Below, piece after piece: positions 1 through 8,314 of a stretch of DNA of 64,000 nucleotides. The number at the start of each line of letters is the position of its first letter. Position 1 is the stretch's first letter. The DNA is taken from positions 1,302,001 to 1,366,000 of the forward strand of contig NZ_CP019304.1 in the NCBI RefSeq assembly GCF_001969265.1, in the 5' to 3' direction. Under the pieces are notes generated by a model that did no database searches, was not told where the DNA came from, and saw only the letters and a program-made list of their open reading frames with translations. The stretch is from Arthrobacter sp. QXT-31. GTDB taxonomy: Bacteria > Actinomycetota > Actinomycetes > Actinomycetales > Micrococcaceae. A program made the translations under genes and the position numbers.

Positions 1-446
1 TCCGGGTGCGGGTCGATGAGGAGGTCGATGCCTTCGCGCTCGATGATGGGGAGCAGTTCCTCCATGGAGCGGTAGAAAGCGCGCTCGGACTCCTCAGCCA
101 GCTCCGGCCGGCCGCTGAACTCGGTGTTCATGGTGCTCACGCCCAGGTCCACGGCGATCTGGATGGCGCGCTTCCAGTAGCGCACCGCTGCCTCACGGGC
201 GTCCTCGTCCGGACCGGACCAGCGCAGCACAGGCAGGATGGACGCGATTTCGATTCCGGCGTCGGTGCACGCCTTCTTCAGCTGGCCCACCAGCTCGTCG
301 TCGGCCTTGGGGTGGTTGTAGAAGGGGATGAAATCCGGATGCGGCGTCATCTGCATGTACTTGTAGCCGAGGTCCGCCACCACCTTCGGGAACTCCAGCA
401 GGCTGTGGCTGTGGTGGAACGGGGTGGGGTCAAGGGCGATTTTCAC
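1..446 (-). CDS. Sugar phosphate isomerase/epimerase, IolH-like (3' end cut by window edge)
   Basis: The first 148 residues of a TIM-barrel sugar isomerase of the AP-endonuclease-2/xylose-isomerase-like superfamily are present, and the C-terminus lies outside the window. The GTG start at 446 is preceded by GGAG at 8 nt; an ATG 14 nt further upstream runs straight into a stop. The N-terminus (MKIALDPTPFHH, then YKYMQMTPHPDF) and a later TMNTEFSG segment look like the IolH group of inositol clusters, as I recall that family. It is the last visible gene of the inositol operon, separated from iolG by 114 nt holding a large palindrome. The exact reaction cannot be deduced; isomerisation of an inosose or keto-sugar is an inference from context. 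Confidence 0.8.
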   Translation of the reverse strand, partial: MKIALDPTPFHHSHSLLEFPKVVADLGYKYMQMTPHPDFIPFYNHPKADDELVGQLKKACTDAGIEIASILPVLRWSGPDEDAREAAVRYWKRAIQIAVDLGVSTMNTEFSGRPELAEESERAFYRSMEELLPIIEREGIDLLIDPHP

Positions 447-484
447 GAGGAACACTCCATTGTGGAAAGAGTCGGATAACAGAA

Positions 485-550
485 GGAGTTTTTGTCCAGA
501 TAACGCGGCCGTGAGCGGGCATGAAGGCGCATTATCTGGACAAAAACTCC
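485..550. repeat. Long intergenic palindrome, family A copy 1
   Basis: Two perfect 19-nt arms, GGAGTTTTTGTCCAGATAA (485-503) and its complement (532-550), enclose a 28-nt spacer. The core GGAGTTTTTGTnCAGAT recurs in a second palindrome at 62280-62360. The copy sits between two genes of the same strand (iolG and the IolH-like gene), so it could be a dispersed palindromic repeat that also attenuates or stabilises the operon mRNA. Confidence 0.85.
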
Positions 551-560
551 AGGTGCAGTG

Positions 561-1574
561 CTAGCTGTAGAGGGCAGGCTTGGCGTTCAGCTTCACGGCG
601 ACCTTCTCGCCGTTCTTCTGGGCTTCCACGCCCGCTTCGCAGCAGGCCGCCGTGGCGTAGCCGTCCCAGGCGCTGGGTCCGCCGATTTCACCGCGGAGGG
701 CGGCGTCCACCCAGGCCTGGATTTCGACGTCGTAAGCGGCGCCGAAACGCTCCTCGAAGCCGGGCGTGACCTTGCCGCCCCAGCGGCCATTGCTGCGCAG
801 GTACGGGCCGCTGTCGCCGCCGATGCTCACGATGCCGTCCTCGAAGGACGCCTGCGTGGCCACTTCGTAGCCGAACTTCGCGTTCACGTAGATTTCGACG
901 TCGGCCAGGACACCGGACTCGGTTTCGATCAGGACGTGCTGGGGATCGTGCTGGCCGGCCGGGGCGTTCTTCGTGGCCTTGCCGAGCCGGACCTGGACCG
1001 AGGTGATCTCCTCGCCGGTGAAGAAGCGGATGGCGTCGAACTCGTGGACCACGGAATCGTTGATGAGCATCTCGTTGGTGAAGCCCGCCGGGGTGCTCGG
1101 GTTCCGGTGCTGGTGGTGCAGCATCAGCAGCTCGCCGAGCTCACCGTTGCGGATGACCGAACCCAGGGCGGCGTATTCAGCGTCGAAGCGGCGCATAAAG
1201 CCCACCTGGATGCGCTTGCGGCCCAGCTTCTCCTCGGCCTGGACGATCTTCCAGGACGACTCCGCGTCCGGCGTCAGCGGCTTCTCACAAAGGATCGGAA
1301 TGTCCTTGGCGATGGCCTTGAGCAGGATTTCCTCGTGCAGGAAGCCCGGGGTGGCAATGAGGACGGCGTTGACGTCGCCATTGTTCAGTGCCTCTTCGGC
1401 GTCGGCCAGGGCAACAGCCCCGGGGATTCCCTCGATGGCGGCCTGTGCACGGGCCAGGTCAACATCGACGACGGCGGCAACTTCAGCGCCGTGGATGCGC
1501 TTGCTGAGGCGCTGGATGTGGTCCGCGCCCATGCGGCCGGCGCCGATGACGGCGACGCGAAGGGTTTCAGTCAT
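561..1574 (-). CDS. iolG: Inositol 2-dehydrogenase, Gfo/Idh/MocA family
   Basis: This 337-residue NAD-dependent oxidoreductase would oxidise myo-inositol to 2-keto-myo-inositol (scyllo-inosose), the first catabolic step. The N-terminal Rossmann fold carries GAGRMG at residues 11-16 and the family's conserved EKP at 97-99; the C-terminal half is the usual alpha/beta substrate-binding domain. The length is typical for IolG/Idh proteins. The ATG at 1574 follows a good AAAAGGAAG ribosome site. It lies in the inositol operon downstream of the IolE-like gene with a 51-nt gap. Members of this family act on several inositols and sugars, so the assignment to myo-inositol rests on the surrounding iol genes. 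Confidence 0.92.
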   Translation of the reverse strand: MTETLRVAVIGAGRMGADHIQRLSKRIHGAEVAAVVDVDLARAQAAIEGIPGAVALADAEEALNNGDVNAVLIATPGFLHEEILLKAIAKDIPILCEKPLTPDAESSWKIVQAEEKLGRKRIQVGFMRRFDAEYAALGSVIRNGELGELLMLHHQHRNPSTPAGFTNEMLINDSVVHEFDAIRFFTGEEITSVQVRLGKATKNAPAGQHDPQHVLIETESGVLADVEIYVNAKFGYEVATQASFEDGIVSIGGDSGPYLRSNGRWGGKVTPGFEERFGAAYDVEIQAWVDAALRGEIGGPSAWDGYATAACCEAGVEAQKNGEKVAVKLNAKPALYS

Positions 1575-1625
1575 TGTTCTTCCTTTTGGTTCGGACGGAT
1601 CGGGTGTTGCTGGTCGACCGCTTTG

Positions 1626-2537
1626 TCAGTTGACCGCAGTGCGGGAGCCGCAGGACAGCAGGTAGTTGCGGGTCCGCTTGGCGATGGGCATCGGGACGTC
1701 GAAGGCCACCGGGTACATGTCCTGCTCCACGATGCCGAAGATCGGCCGGTTCAGGCCCTCGACGGCCTCGATGACCGCGCGCAGGTCCGGCAGGCCGTTG
1801 GGCGGTTCCGTCATGACGCCGGCCAGGTTCGCCGCTGCCCAGGTCATGTTCTCCTCGTTGACCTTCTTCAGGACGTCCGGGTTGATCTGCTTCAGGTGCA
1901 GGTAGCCGATCCGGTCCGGGTAGTTCTTGATGAGCTCCAGGCTGGAGGCGCCGCAGTATTCAGCGTGTCCGGTGTCGAGGCACAGGTTGAGGTACTGCGG
2001 GTCGGTCGCACCCAGCAGAGTTTCGATGTCCTCCTGGGCTCCGACGTGCGAGTCGGCATGGGAGTGGAACTGCTGCTTGAGGCCGAAGTCCTCGAGCAGC
2101 GTCTTGCCGAGGCGGTTGTGGCCGGCGAACAGGTCGCCCCATGCCTTGTCGCTGAGCGTGCCGCTCTCCACGGCCTCGCCGGTGACGTCGTCACGCCACA
2201 TGGCCGGGATGACCACGATGTGCTCGCCGCCCATGGCTGCAGTCAGTTCGGCCACCTTCCGGGCCGGCTCCCAGGCCGTCTCCCACTGGTCCAGGCCGCG
2301 GTGGAAAGCGGTGAAGACCGTTCCGGCACAGACCTGCAGGTCACGCTGCTTCAGTTCTTCGGCCAGACGTGCGGGGTCGGTGGGCAGGTAGCCGTAGGGG
2401 CCCAGCTCGATCCACTTGTAGCCGGATTCGGCCACCTCGTCCAGGAAGCGCTCCCACGGGGTCTGCTTGGGGTCATCCGGGAACCAGACACCCCAGGAGT
2501 CGGGCGCGGTGCCGATGATCAGCTTGTTCTCAGTCAT
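1626..2537 (-). CDS. iolE: Inosose dehydratase/isomerase-family TIM-barrel protein (IolE-like)
   Basis: A 303-residue xylose-isomerase-like TIM-barrel protein beginning MTENKLIIGTAPDSWGVWF. The fold family holds inosose dehydratases (IolE) and inosose isomerases (IolI). Within this operon it is the only clear candidate for dehydrating scyllo-inosose to the trihydroxycyclohexanedione that IolD cleaves. Acidic and histidine residues consistent with divalent-metal binding are present (for example LCLDTGHAEY and FHSHADSHVG). The start follows AAAGGAACAG. A palindrome fills the gap to iolA upstream. IolI-type isomerase activity is an alternative that sequence reading cannot exclude. Confidence 0.75.
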   Translation of the reverse strand: MTENKLIIGTAPDSWGVWFPDDPKQTPWERFLDEVAESGYKWIELGPYGYLPTDPARLAEELKQRDLQVCAGTVFTAFHRGLDQWETAWEPARKVAELTAAMGGEHIVVIPAMWRDDVTGEAVESGTLSDKAWGDLFAGHNRLGKTLLEDFGLKQQFHSHADSHVGAQEDIETLLGATDPQYLNLCLDTGHAEYCGASSLELIKNYPDRIGYLHLKQINPDVLKKVNEENMTWAAANLAGVMTEPPNGLPDLRAVIEAVEGLNRPIFGIVEQDMYPVAFDVPMPIAKRTRNYLLSCGSRTAVN

Positions 2538-2552
2538 TTGTCTGTTCCTTTG

Positions 2553-2614
2553 CGTCGATTGCTCCGCAGGTGCCGTTTTGGACGCTCAAAACGGCGTTTA
2601 CGGAGCAATCGACG
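2553..2614. repeat. Two-tier intergenic palindrome, family B copy 1
   Basis: The outer arms CGTCGATTGCTCCG (2553-2566) and CGGAGCAATCGACG (2601-2614) are perfect, as are the inner arms GCCGTTTTG (2572-2580) and CAAAACGGC. The whole can fold as one long interrupted hairpin in the 87-nt gap between iolA and the iolE-like gene. A related palindrome with the same GTTTT...CTCAAAAC heart lies at 8808-8847. A role as mRNA processing site or attenuator inside the operon is an inference. Confidence 0.8.
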
Positions 2615-2624
2615 GTGGTGGGGA

Positions 2625-4136
2625 TTAGTTGGAGGGGAAGTTGTAGGAGGCGCCGGAGGCGTGGGTGGGTTCGGGCCAGCGGGAGGTGACGACCTTGCCG
2701 CGGGTGTAGAAGGAAACGCCTTCGGGACCGTAGATGTGCTTGTCGCCGAAGAGGGAGGCCTTCCAGCCGCCGAAGGAGTGGTACGCGACCGGGACGGGGA
2801 GGGGGACGTTGATGCCGATCATGCCGACGGTGACGGAGCGCTGGAACTTCCGGGCGGCGGCGCCGGAGGAGGTGAAGATCGCGGTGCCGTTGCCGTAGGG
2901 GTTGGAGTTGATCAGCCTGATGCCGTCTTCGAGGGTGTCGACGCGGACGACGACGAGGACGGGTCCGAAGATCTCCTCGGTGTAGGCGCTCATTTCGGTC
3001 TTGACGTGATCCAGGACGGTGGGCCCGACCCAGAAGCCTTCCTCGTGGCCGGGGATGACGAGGTCGCGGCCGTCCACGACCATGGCAGCGCCTGCGGCTT
3101 CGGCTTCGGTGACGATCTTGACGATGCGTTCCTTGGAGGCCGGGGTGATGACCGGGCCCATTTCGGCGCCGGGGACGGTGCCGTTGTTGACCTTGACGGC
3201 GGTGGCGCGTTCTTCGACCTTCTTGACCAGCAGGTCGGCGGCGTCCCCGACGGCGACGGCGACGGAGATCGCCATGCAGCGCTCCCCGGCCGAGCCGAAC
3301 GCGGCGGCGGCCAGGTGGTCGGCGGCGTTGTCCAGGTCGGCGTCGGGCAGCACGATGGCGTGGTTCTTCGCCCCGCCCAGGGCCTGGACGCGCTTGCCGT
3401 GCTTGGTGGCGGTCTCGTGGACGTACTTCGCGATGGGGGTGGAGCCGACGAAGGAGATCCCGTCGACGTCCGGGTGGGTCAGGAGCCCGTCGACGGTTTC
3501 CTTGTCGCCATGCAGGACCTGGAACACACCGTCCGGCAGGCCCGCGTCCTTCCACAGCTTCGCGAGCAGCAGGGACGCAGAGGGGTCGCGTTCGGAGGGC
3601 TTGAGGATGAAGGCGTTGCCGGTGGCGATCGCCATCGGGGCCATCCACAGCGGCACCATGACCGGGAAGTTGAACGGCGTGATCCCGGCGACGACGCCGA
3701 GGGGTTCGCGGAAGGAGAAGACATCGATGCCGGTGGAGACCTGGTCGGAGTAGTCACCCTTGAGCAGCTGAGGGATGCCGCACGCGAATTCGATGACCTC
3801 CAGGCCGCGGCCGATCTCGCCCTTGGCGTCGGAGAGGACCTTGCCGTGCTCGGCGGTGATCAGCTGGGCGAGTTCGTCGACGTGCTCGGCGACGAGTTCA
3901 CGGAACTTGAACAGCACGGCGGTGCGCTTGGCCAGGGAAATGTCGCCCCAGGAATCGGCAGCGGCACGTGCGGCGGCGACGGTGGTGTCCAGGTCTGCCC
4001 GGTTGGCCAGGCGCAGCTCCGCGCTGACCTGGCCGGTGGCCGGGTTGTAGACCGGGGTGGTGCGGTCGCCCTCGCCAGCGGTCTCGGCACCGTTGATGAA
4101 GTGGTTGATGGTGGTGGTGACGGTCGTCGTTGACAT
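2625..4136 (-). CDS. iolA: Methylmalonate/malonate-semialdehyde dehydrogenase (CoA-acylating)
   Basis: A 503-residue aldehyde dehydrogenase of the MmsA/IolA group, which converts malonate semialdehyde (the product of the last inositol-specific step) and methylmalonate semialdehyde to acetyl- or propionyl-CoA with NAD and CoA. The catalytic cysteine is C287 in GSAGERCMAI, preceded by the GITPFNFPVM and LKPSERDPSAS cofactor regions. Length matches the family (about 490-510). The ATG at 4136 follows AAGGAAG. It lies between iolD and the iolE-like gene in the operon. Valine-derived substrates are possible as well, because the same enzyme type serves valine breakdown. Confidence 0.93.
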   Translation of the reverse strand: MSTTTVTTTINHFINGAETAGEGDRTTPVYNPATGQVSAELRLANRADLDTTVAAARAAADSWGDISLAKRTAVLFKFRELVAEHVDELAQLITAEHGKVLSDAKGEIGRGLEVIEFACGIPQLLKGDYSDQVSTGIDVFSFREPLGVVAGITPFNFPVMVPLWMAPMAIATGNAFILKPSERDPSASLLLAKLWKDAGLPDGVFQVLHGDKETVDGLLTHPDVDGISFVGSTPIAKYVHETATKHGKRVQALGGAKNHAIVLPDADLDNAADHLAAAAFGSAGERCMAISVAVAVGDAADLLVKKVEERATAVKVNNGTVPGAEMGPVITPASKERIVKIVTEAEAAGAAMVVDGRDLVIPGHEEGFWVGPTVLDHVKTEMSAYTEEIFGPVLVVVRVDTLEDGIRLINSNPYGNGTAIFTSSGAAARKFQRSVTVGMIGINVPLPVPVAYHSFGGWKASLFGDKHIYGPEGVSFYTRGKVVTSRWPEPTHASGASYNFPSN

Positions 4137-4179
4137 GTATGACTTCCTTGGTCTGTGGCTTGTCGGAAAGCAGTTGGGG

Positions 4180-6129
4180 TTAGCCGAGCAGCTTGCGCTG
4201 GCGGTTCTTGTGGTCTGTGTAGGTCTTGTAGGCCTGCTGGGTGGACTCCAACTCCGAGACTTCTGAGACGGGCACGTCCCACCAGGATTCGGAGGACGGG
4301 GCGTCCAGCAGCGGGTCGGATTCGACGTGGATCACGATCGGGCCGCCGTTTTCCGGGGCGGCCTTGGCGTCACGGATGGCCTGTTCGAGTTCGGCGATGG
4401 CCTTCTCACCGGGTTCGATCCGGATGACCTTCACGCCGAGGGATTCGGCGTTCAGGGCCAGGTCCACCGGGAGCCGGTCGCCATCGTCGAAGGAGTGGTG
4501 TTCCTCGTCCAGGGCCCGGTACTGGGTGCCGAAACGCTGGGAGCCGAGCATCTCCGAGAGCGAGCCGATGGAGGCGTAGCCGTGGTTCTGGATCAGGACC
4601 ACGATCAGCTTGATCCGTTCGGCGACGGCGGTGACCAGTTCGGTGTGCATCATCAGGTAGGAGCCGTCCCCCACCATCACAACGACGTCGCGCTTCTCAC
4701 CGCCGGCTTTGGCTTCGGCGATGGCCGCGCGCTTGACGCCCAAGCCGCCCGGAATTTCGTAGCCCATGCAGGAGTAGGCGTATTCGACGTGGTAGCCGAA
4801 CGGGTCACGGACCCGCCACATCTTGTGCAGGTCACCCGGGAGGGAGCCGGCGGCGCAGATCACGACGTCCTGGGCGTCCATGGCCCGGTTGGTGGCGCCG
4901 ATGATCTCGTTCTGCGCCGGCAGGGGCGTGTACCGGGTGTCGAAGGCCTCATCCACGGTCGCGTCCCAGCGCTTCTTCTCGGCCGCGACCTTTTCTTCGA
5001 GGTCGGCGCCGACACGGTAGCCCCCCAGGGCCTGGTTCAGCTTGACTAGGGCCTTGCGGGCGTCGGCGACGATCGGCAGGTGCGTGCCGTGCTTGTACGC
5101 ATCGATCGGGGCGACGTTGATGTTGATGAATTTCAGGTCCGGGTTCTGGAACGCGGTCCGGGAGGCGGTGGTGAAGTCCTCGTAGCGGGTGCCGATGCCG
5201 ATGATCAGGTCCGCTTCGGCCGCGAGGGCGTTGGCCGCCGTCGTGCCCGTGGAGCCGATCGCACCGAGGGAGTACTTGTGATCCCAGGGCAGCACGCCGA
5301 CGCCGGCCTGGGTGTTGCCGACCGGGACGCCGGTCAGTTCCGCGAACCTGGCCAGTTCCTCGTTGGCGTAGGCGTAGAGGACGCCGCCGCCGGCGATGAT
5401 CAGCGGCCGCTTCGCGGCCCGGATGGCCTCGGCGGCGCGGGCGATGTCGTCGTCGTCCGCTTCGGGGCGGCGGATCCGCCACTCACGCTCGGCGAGGAAC
5501 TCCTCGGGGATGTCGAAGGCTTCGGCCTGGACGTCCTGGGGCAGGGAGATGGTCACCGCGCCGGTTTCGGCCGGGTCGATCAGGACGCGCAGGCCGTGGT
5601 GGAACGCGGAGAACAGCTGCTCCGGCCGGGTGACCCGGTCGAAGAACTTCGACAGCGGCCGGAACGCGTCATTGACCGTCAGGTCGTAGGCATAGGGCTG
5701 TTCGAGCTGCTGCAGGACCGGGTCCGCGGCGCGGGTCGCGAAGGTGTCGGACGGGAGCAGCAGGACCGGCAGGCGGTTCGTGGTGGCCAGCGCGGCGCCG
5801 GTGAGCAGGTTCGAAGAACCCGGGCCGATCGAGGTGCTGACCGCGTAGGTCTGCCGGCGGCGGGTGTGCCGGGCGTACCCGACGGCCTGGTGCACCTGGG
5901 CCTGTTCGTTCCGGCCCTGGTAGTACGGCATCACCGACGGGTCCTGGGACTGGTACTGCTTCAGGGCCTGGCCCACGCCGGCCACGTTGCCGTGCCCGAA
6001 AATACCGAACGTGCCCGGGATCAGCCGCTCACGGAAATCGACCCCACCCACGGAATCAACGGTGTACTGCTTGGAAAGATACTCGACCACGGCCTGCGCC
6101 ACGGTCATCCGGCGGGTTCCAGTTCCCAT
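4180..6129 (-). CDS. iolD: 3D-(3,5/4)-trihydroxycyclohexane-1,2-dione hydrolase (TPP-dependent)
   Basis: A 649-residue thiamine-diphosphate enzyme of the acetolactate-synthase superfamily that opens the inositol ring to give 5-deoxy-glucuronate. The three expected parts are visible: an N-terminal pyrimidine-binding domain with GTFGIFGHGNVAG near residue 40, a central Rossmann-like domain, and a C-terminal TPP/Mg domain with MVGDGSYLMMHTE. Length and motifs fit IolD. The ATG at 6129 follows CGGAG, only 3 nt after the stop of the aldolase gene, so the two are cotranscribed. Confidence 0.95.
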   Translation of the reverse strand: MGTGTRRMTVAQAVVEYLSKQYTVDSVGGVDFRERLIPGTFGIFGHGNVAGVGQALKQYQSQDPSVMPYYQGRNEQAQVHQAVGYARHTRRRQTYAVSTSIGPGSSNLLTGAALATTNRLPVLLLPSDTFATRAADPVLQQLEQPYAYDLTVNDAFRPLSKFFDRVTRPEQLFSAFHHGLRVLIDPAETGAVTISLPQDVQAEAFDIPEEFLAEREWRIRRPEADDDDIARAAEAIRAAKRPLIIAGGGVLYAYANEELARFAELTGVPVGNTQAGVGVLPWDHKYSLGAIGSTGTTAANALAAEADLIIGIGTRYEDFTTASRTAFQNPDLKFININVAPIDAYKHGTHLPIVADARKALVKLNQALGGYRVGADLEEKVAAEKKRWDATVDEAFDTRYTPLPAQNEIIGATNRAMDAQDVVICAAGSLPGDLHKMWRVRDPFGYHVEYAYSCMGYEIPGGLGVKRAAIAEAKAGGEKRDVVVMVGDGSYLMMHTELVTAVAERIKLIVVLIQNHGYASIGSLSEMLGSQRFGTQYRALDEEHHSFDDGDRLPVDLALNAESLGVKVIRIEPGEKAIAELEQAIRDAKAAPENGGPIVIHVESDPLLDAPSSESWWDVPVSEVSELESTQQAYKTYTDHKNRQRKLLG

Positions 6130-6132
6130 CGT

Positions 6133-7068
6133 TTACTCCGATACTTCAGTGGTGTGGTGAAGGAGCGACGCGGCCGCTGCCACAGCCCCGGCAACGTCGC
6201 CGTCGGCCGGGTAGAGCAGGGTGCGCCCAACCGTGAGGCCCTGCACGCCGGGAAGGGCGAGGGCGGCTCCCCAGGTGGCGAACACCTCGTCCTGCGTGCC
6301 GGCCGGGTCTCCGCCCAGCAGCACGGTGGGCATGGTGGTCGCGGCCATGACGCGTTCCATCTGGTCCACGACCGGCAGCTTCATCCACGTGTAGGCGCTG
6401 GTGGACCCCAGGCCCTCGGCGATGCCGATCGACTTGATCACGGCGTCCGTGGAGAGGTCGTTGCGGACCCGGCCGTTCTCGCGGACGGACAGGAACGGCT
6501 CCACCATGGCGATGAGCTTCCGCTCGGCCAAAGAATCAATGGCCTTCGCGGTCGCCTCGAGGGTGGCCACGGTGTCCGGGTCGCCGAGGCAGATGCGGGT
6601 CAGCATCTTGCCGCCGTCCGCGCCCAGTTCCTCCAGCGCGGCGGCGGTGTGGCCGGTGAAACGGTCATCGAACTCGTTGACCAGCCCGGCCAGGCCGCCG
6701 CGGTTCATCGACCCGAAGACCAGCTTGCCCTCCAGCGCCCCCAGCAGCAGCAGGTCGTCCATGATGTCCGGGGACGCCAGGATGCCGTCCACGGCCGGGT
6801 TGGCCAGGGCAATCTGCAGCCGGTCCAGGAGCTGGCGGCGGTCCGCCATCGCCACCGGGTCGTTACCGACGGCGAGGGCGCCGCGGGCCGGGTGGTCGGC
6901 GGCAACGATGAAGTTCTGCCGGCCGTACTTCAGGCCGGAGTGGCGGCGGCGGGCCTTCGCGGCACGTGCCACAGCGGAAGGGTCTTCGAGCCGGATCGTG
7001 CTCAGGTGCTCGTAGCGGCGGGGGTCGTCATCCACCGCGATCGTCGCGGTGCCGGGGTGGAGGCTCAC
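6133..7068 (-). CDS. Deoxyribose-phosphate-aldolase-like (beta/alpha)8 protein, probable DKG-phosphate aldolase of the iol operon
   Basis: A 311-residue barrel protein of the actinobacterial family often annotated as Cgl0159-type or deoxyribose-phosphate aldolase-like. Its place between iolC and iolD suggests it splits 2-deoxy-5-keto-gluconate-6-phosphate into dihydroxyacetone phosphate and malonate semialdehyde, the job of IolJ in Bacillus. Lysines suited to Schiff-base chemistry occur (for example in ADGGKML and YTWMKLPV). The start overlaps the iolC stop by 4 nt (ATGA), implying translational coupling. The function is inferred from position, since no IolJ-type class II aldolase is visible in the window. 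Confidence 0.8.
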   Translation of the reverse strand: MSLHPGTATIAVDDDPRRYEHLSTIRLEDPSAVARAAKARRRHSGLKYGRQNFIVAADHPARGALAVGNDPVAMADRRQLLDRLQIALANPAVDGILASPDIMDDLLLLGALEGKLVFGSMNRGGLAGLVNEFDDRFTGHTAAALEELGADGGKMLTRICLGDPDTVATLEATAKAIDSLAERKLIAMVEPFLSVRENGRVRNDLSTDAVIKSIGIAEGLGSTSAYTWMKLPVVDQMERVMAATTMPTVLLGGDPAGTQDEVFATWGAALALPGVQGLTVGRTLLYPADGDVAGAVAAAASLLHHTTEVSE

Positions 7069-8096
7069 AGGGCCGCTCCTTCAGGGGTAAGTGCAGTGGA
7101 ATCCTGGCCGGGAACAGCAGCATCGGGAACGAGGCGTCCGCGCTCAGCCAGCAGCGAGGTGACCTCCGCCGGCGTCGGCATGGCATCCGCGCAGGACAGC
7201 CGGGAGGCGACAATGGCGCCGGCGGCGTTGGCGTAGTCCAGGACCTGGGCCAGCGGCCAGCCGGAGAGCAGGCCGTGCACGAAGGCGCCGCCGAAGGAGT
7301 CGCCGGCGCCCAGACCGTTGACCGTCTCCACCGGAACCGGGGCGGAGACGACGCGCTCGGTGCGGGTCTTGGCCATCACGCCTTCCGGGCCGAGCTTCAC
7401 GACGGCGATTTCAACGCCGGCGTCCAGCAGCCGGTCGGCCTGCTCATCAGGGGTGCCCGGGCCCACGGCCACGGAGCATTCCTGGTCGTTGCCGATCGCG
7501 ACGGTGACGTGCGGCAGGATCCGGGCCACCTGTTCCCGGGCTTCCTCCTCGGAGGCCCAGAACATCGGGCGGTAGTCGAGGTCCAGGATGGTGTGCTGGC
7601 CTTCGGTCAGGCCGGTGCGGGGCCGTGCCTCGTGGGCCTTGATGTGCGCCTCGCGGCTGGGCTCCTGGCACAGGCCGGTCACCGTGGACCAGAAGATCTG
7701 CGCGTTGCGGATGGCGTCGGTGTCGAGCTCGTCGGCTTTGATCTGCAGGTCGGGTGCCGTCGGGAACCGGCCGTAGAAGTACAGCGGGAACTCATGGGTC
7801 TCGGGCATGATGGCGCAGAACGTGGCCGGCGTCTGCAGGCCCTGGACCGGGGAGACGAAGGAATCGTCCACGCCGAACTTCTCCAGTTCGCGGTGCAGGT
7901 ACGTACCGAACGGGTCATCGCCGGTGCGGGTGATAACGCCGGTGCGGCGGCCGTGGCGGGCGGCGGCAACAGCAACGTTGGACGGGGAGCCGCCGAGGTA
8001 CTTGCCGAAGGACGTCACATCCTCCAGCCCCACCCCGATGTCGTTCGGGTAGATATCAACGCTGATTCGCCCGATCGTGAGCAGTTCGTGGGTCAC
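7065..8096 (-). CDS. iolC: 5-dehydro-2-deoxygluconokinase, PfkB family
   Basis: A 343-residue ribokinase-fold kinase that phosphorylates 2-deoxy-5-keto-gluconate in inositol catabolism. PfkB signature 1 is seen as GGSPSNVAVAAARHG (residues 35-49) and signature 2 as GLGAGDSFGG with the catalytic base D266. It is the first gene of the operon; the GTG at 8096 has only a distant AAAGG. Upstream lies a 218-nt gap with a nested palindrome (8207-8236) shared with the tautomerase promoter. iolB, the isomerase needed between IolD and IolC, is not in this window. Confidence 0.93.
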   Translation of the reverse strand: MTHELLTIGRISVDIYPNDIGVGLEDVTSFGKYLGGSPSNVAVAAARHGRRTGVITRTGDDPFGTYLHRELEKFGVDDSFVSPVQGLQTPATFCAIMPETHEFPLYFYGRFPTAPDLQIKADELDTDAIRNAQIFWSTVTGLCQEPSREAHIKAHEARPRTGLTEGQHTILDLDYRPMFWASEEEAREQVARILPHVTVAIGNDQECSVAVGPGTPDEQADRLLDAGVEIAVVKLGPEGVMAKTRTERVVSAPVPVETVNGLGAGDSFGGAFVHGLLSGWPLAQVLDYANAAGAIVASRLSCADAMPTPAEVTSLLAERGRLVPDAAVPGQDSTALTPEGAAL

Positions 8097-8190
8097 GGTA
8101 ATCGTGGACCTTTCTTTTGGATCTCAACCTCTAAGCAGCCGAACGGCCAGAGCTCCGTTCCGCGACCCCGTGAGCGGGGCCACAAGAACT

Positions 8191-8236
8191 ACTGTGCCCT
8201 AGAATTTATGTCCTGTCAAAGGTTTGTACTGACATA
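8191..8236 (-). promoter_or_regulatory. Candidate promoter and nested operator of the iol operon
   Basis: On the minus strand TTGACA (8219-8214) lies 17 nt from a weak CACAGT (8196-8191). Over the -35 sits a nested palindrome: TATGTC (8207-8212) with GACATA (8231-8236), and inside it TGTCA (8214-8218) with TGACA (8230-8234). The 14-mer TTTGTnCTGACATA (8223-8236) recurs at 8737-8750 before the tautomerase gene. It loosely resembles the GntR-type IolR motif of Corynebacterium as I recall it. The rest of the 8097-8314 gap holds a small CCCCG/CGGGG hairpin (about 8166-8180) and nothing else recognisable. Confidence 0.5.
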
Positions 8237-8314
8237 TTTACAACAAGCAGAATGGCACTTCCAGCGCGACTCTTGCAGCACGGCAAAAGACGGCCTGAGC
8301 GGGATTTTCCGCCC

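Noticed and set aside
558..4133. A very long plus-strand open frame (over 1100 codons) opposite iolA, the iolE-like gene and iolG
   Set aside because: It is antisense to three clear enzyme genes, has a Gly/Asp/Val-rich composition typical of GC-skewed shadow frames, and has no domain or ribosome site.
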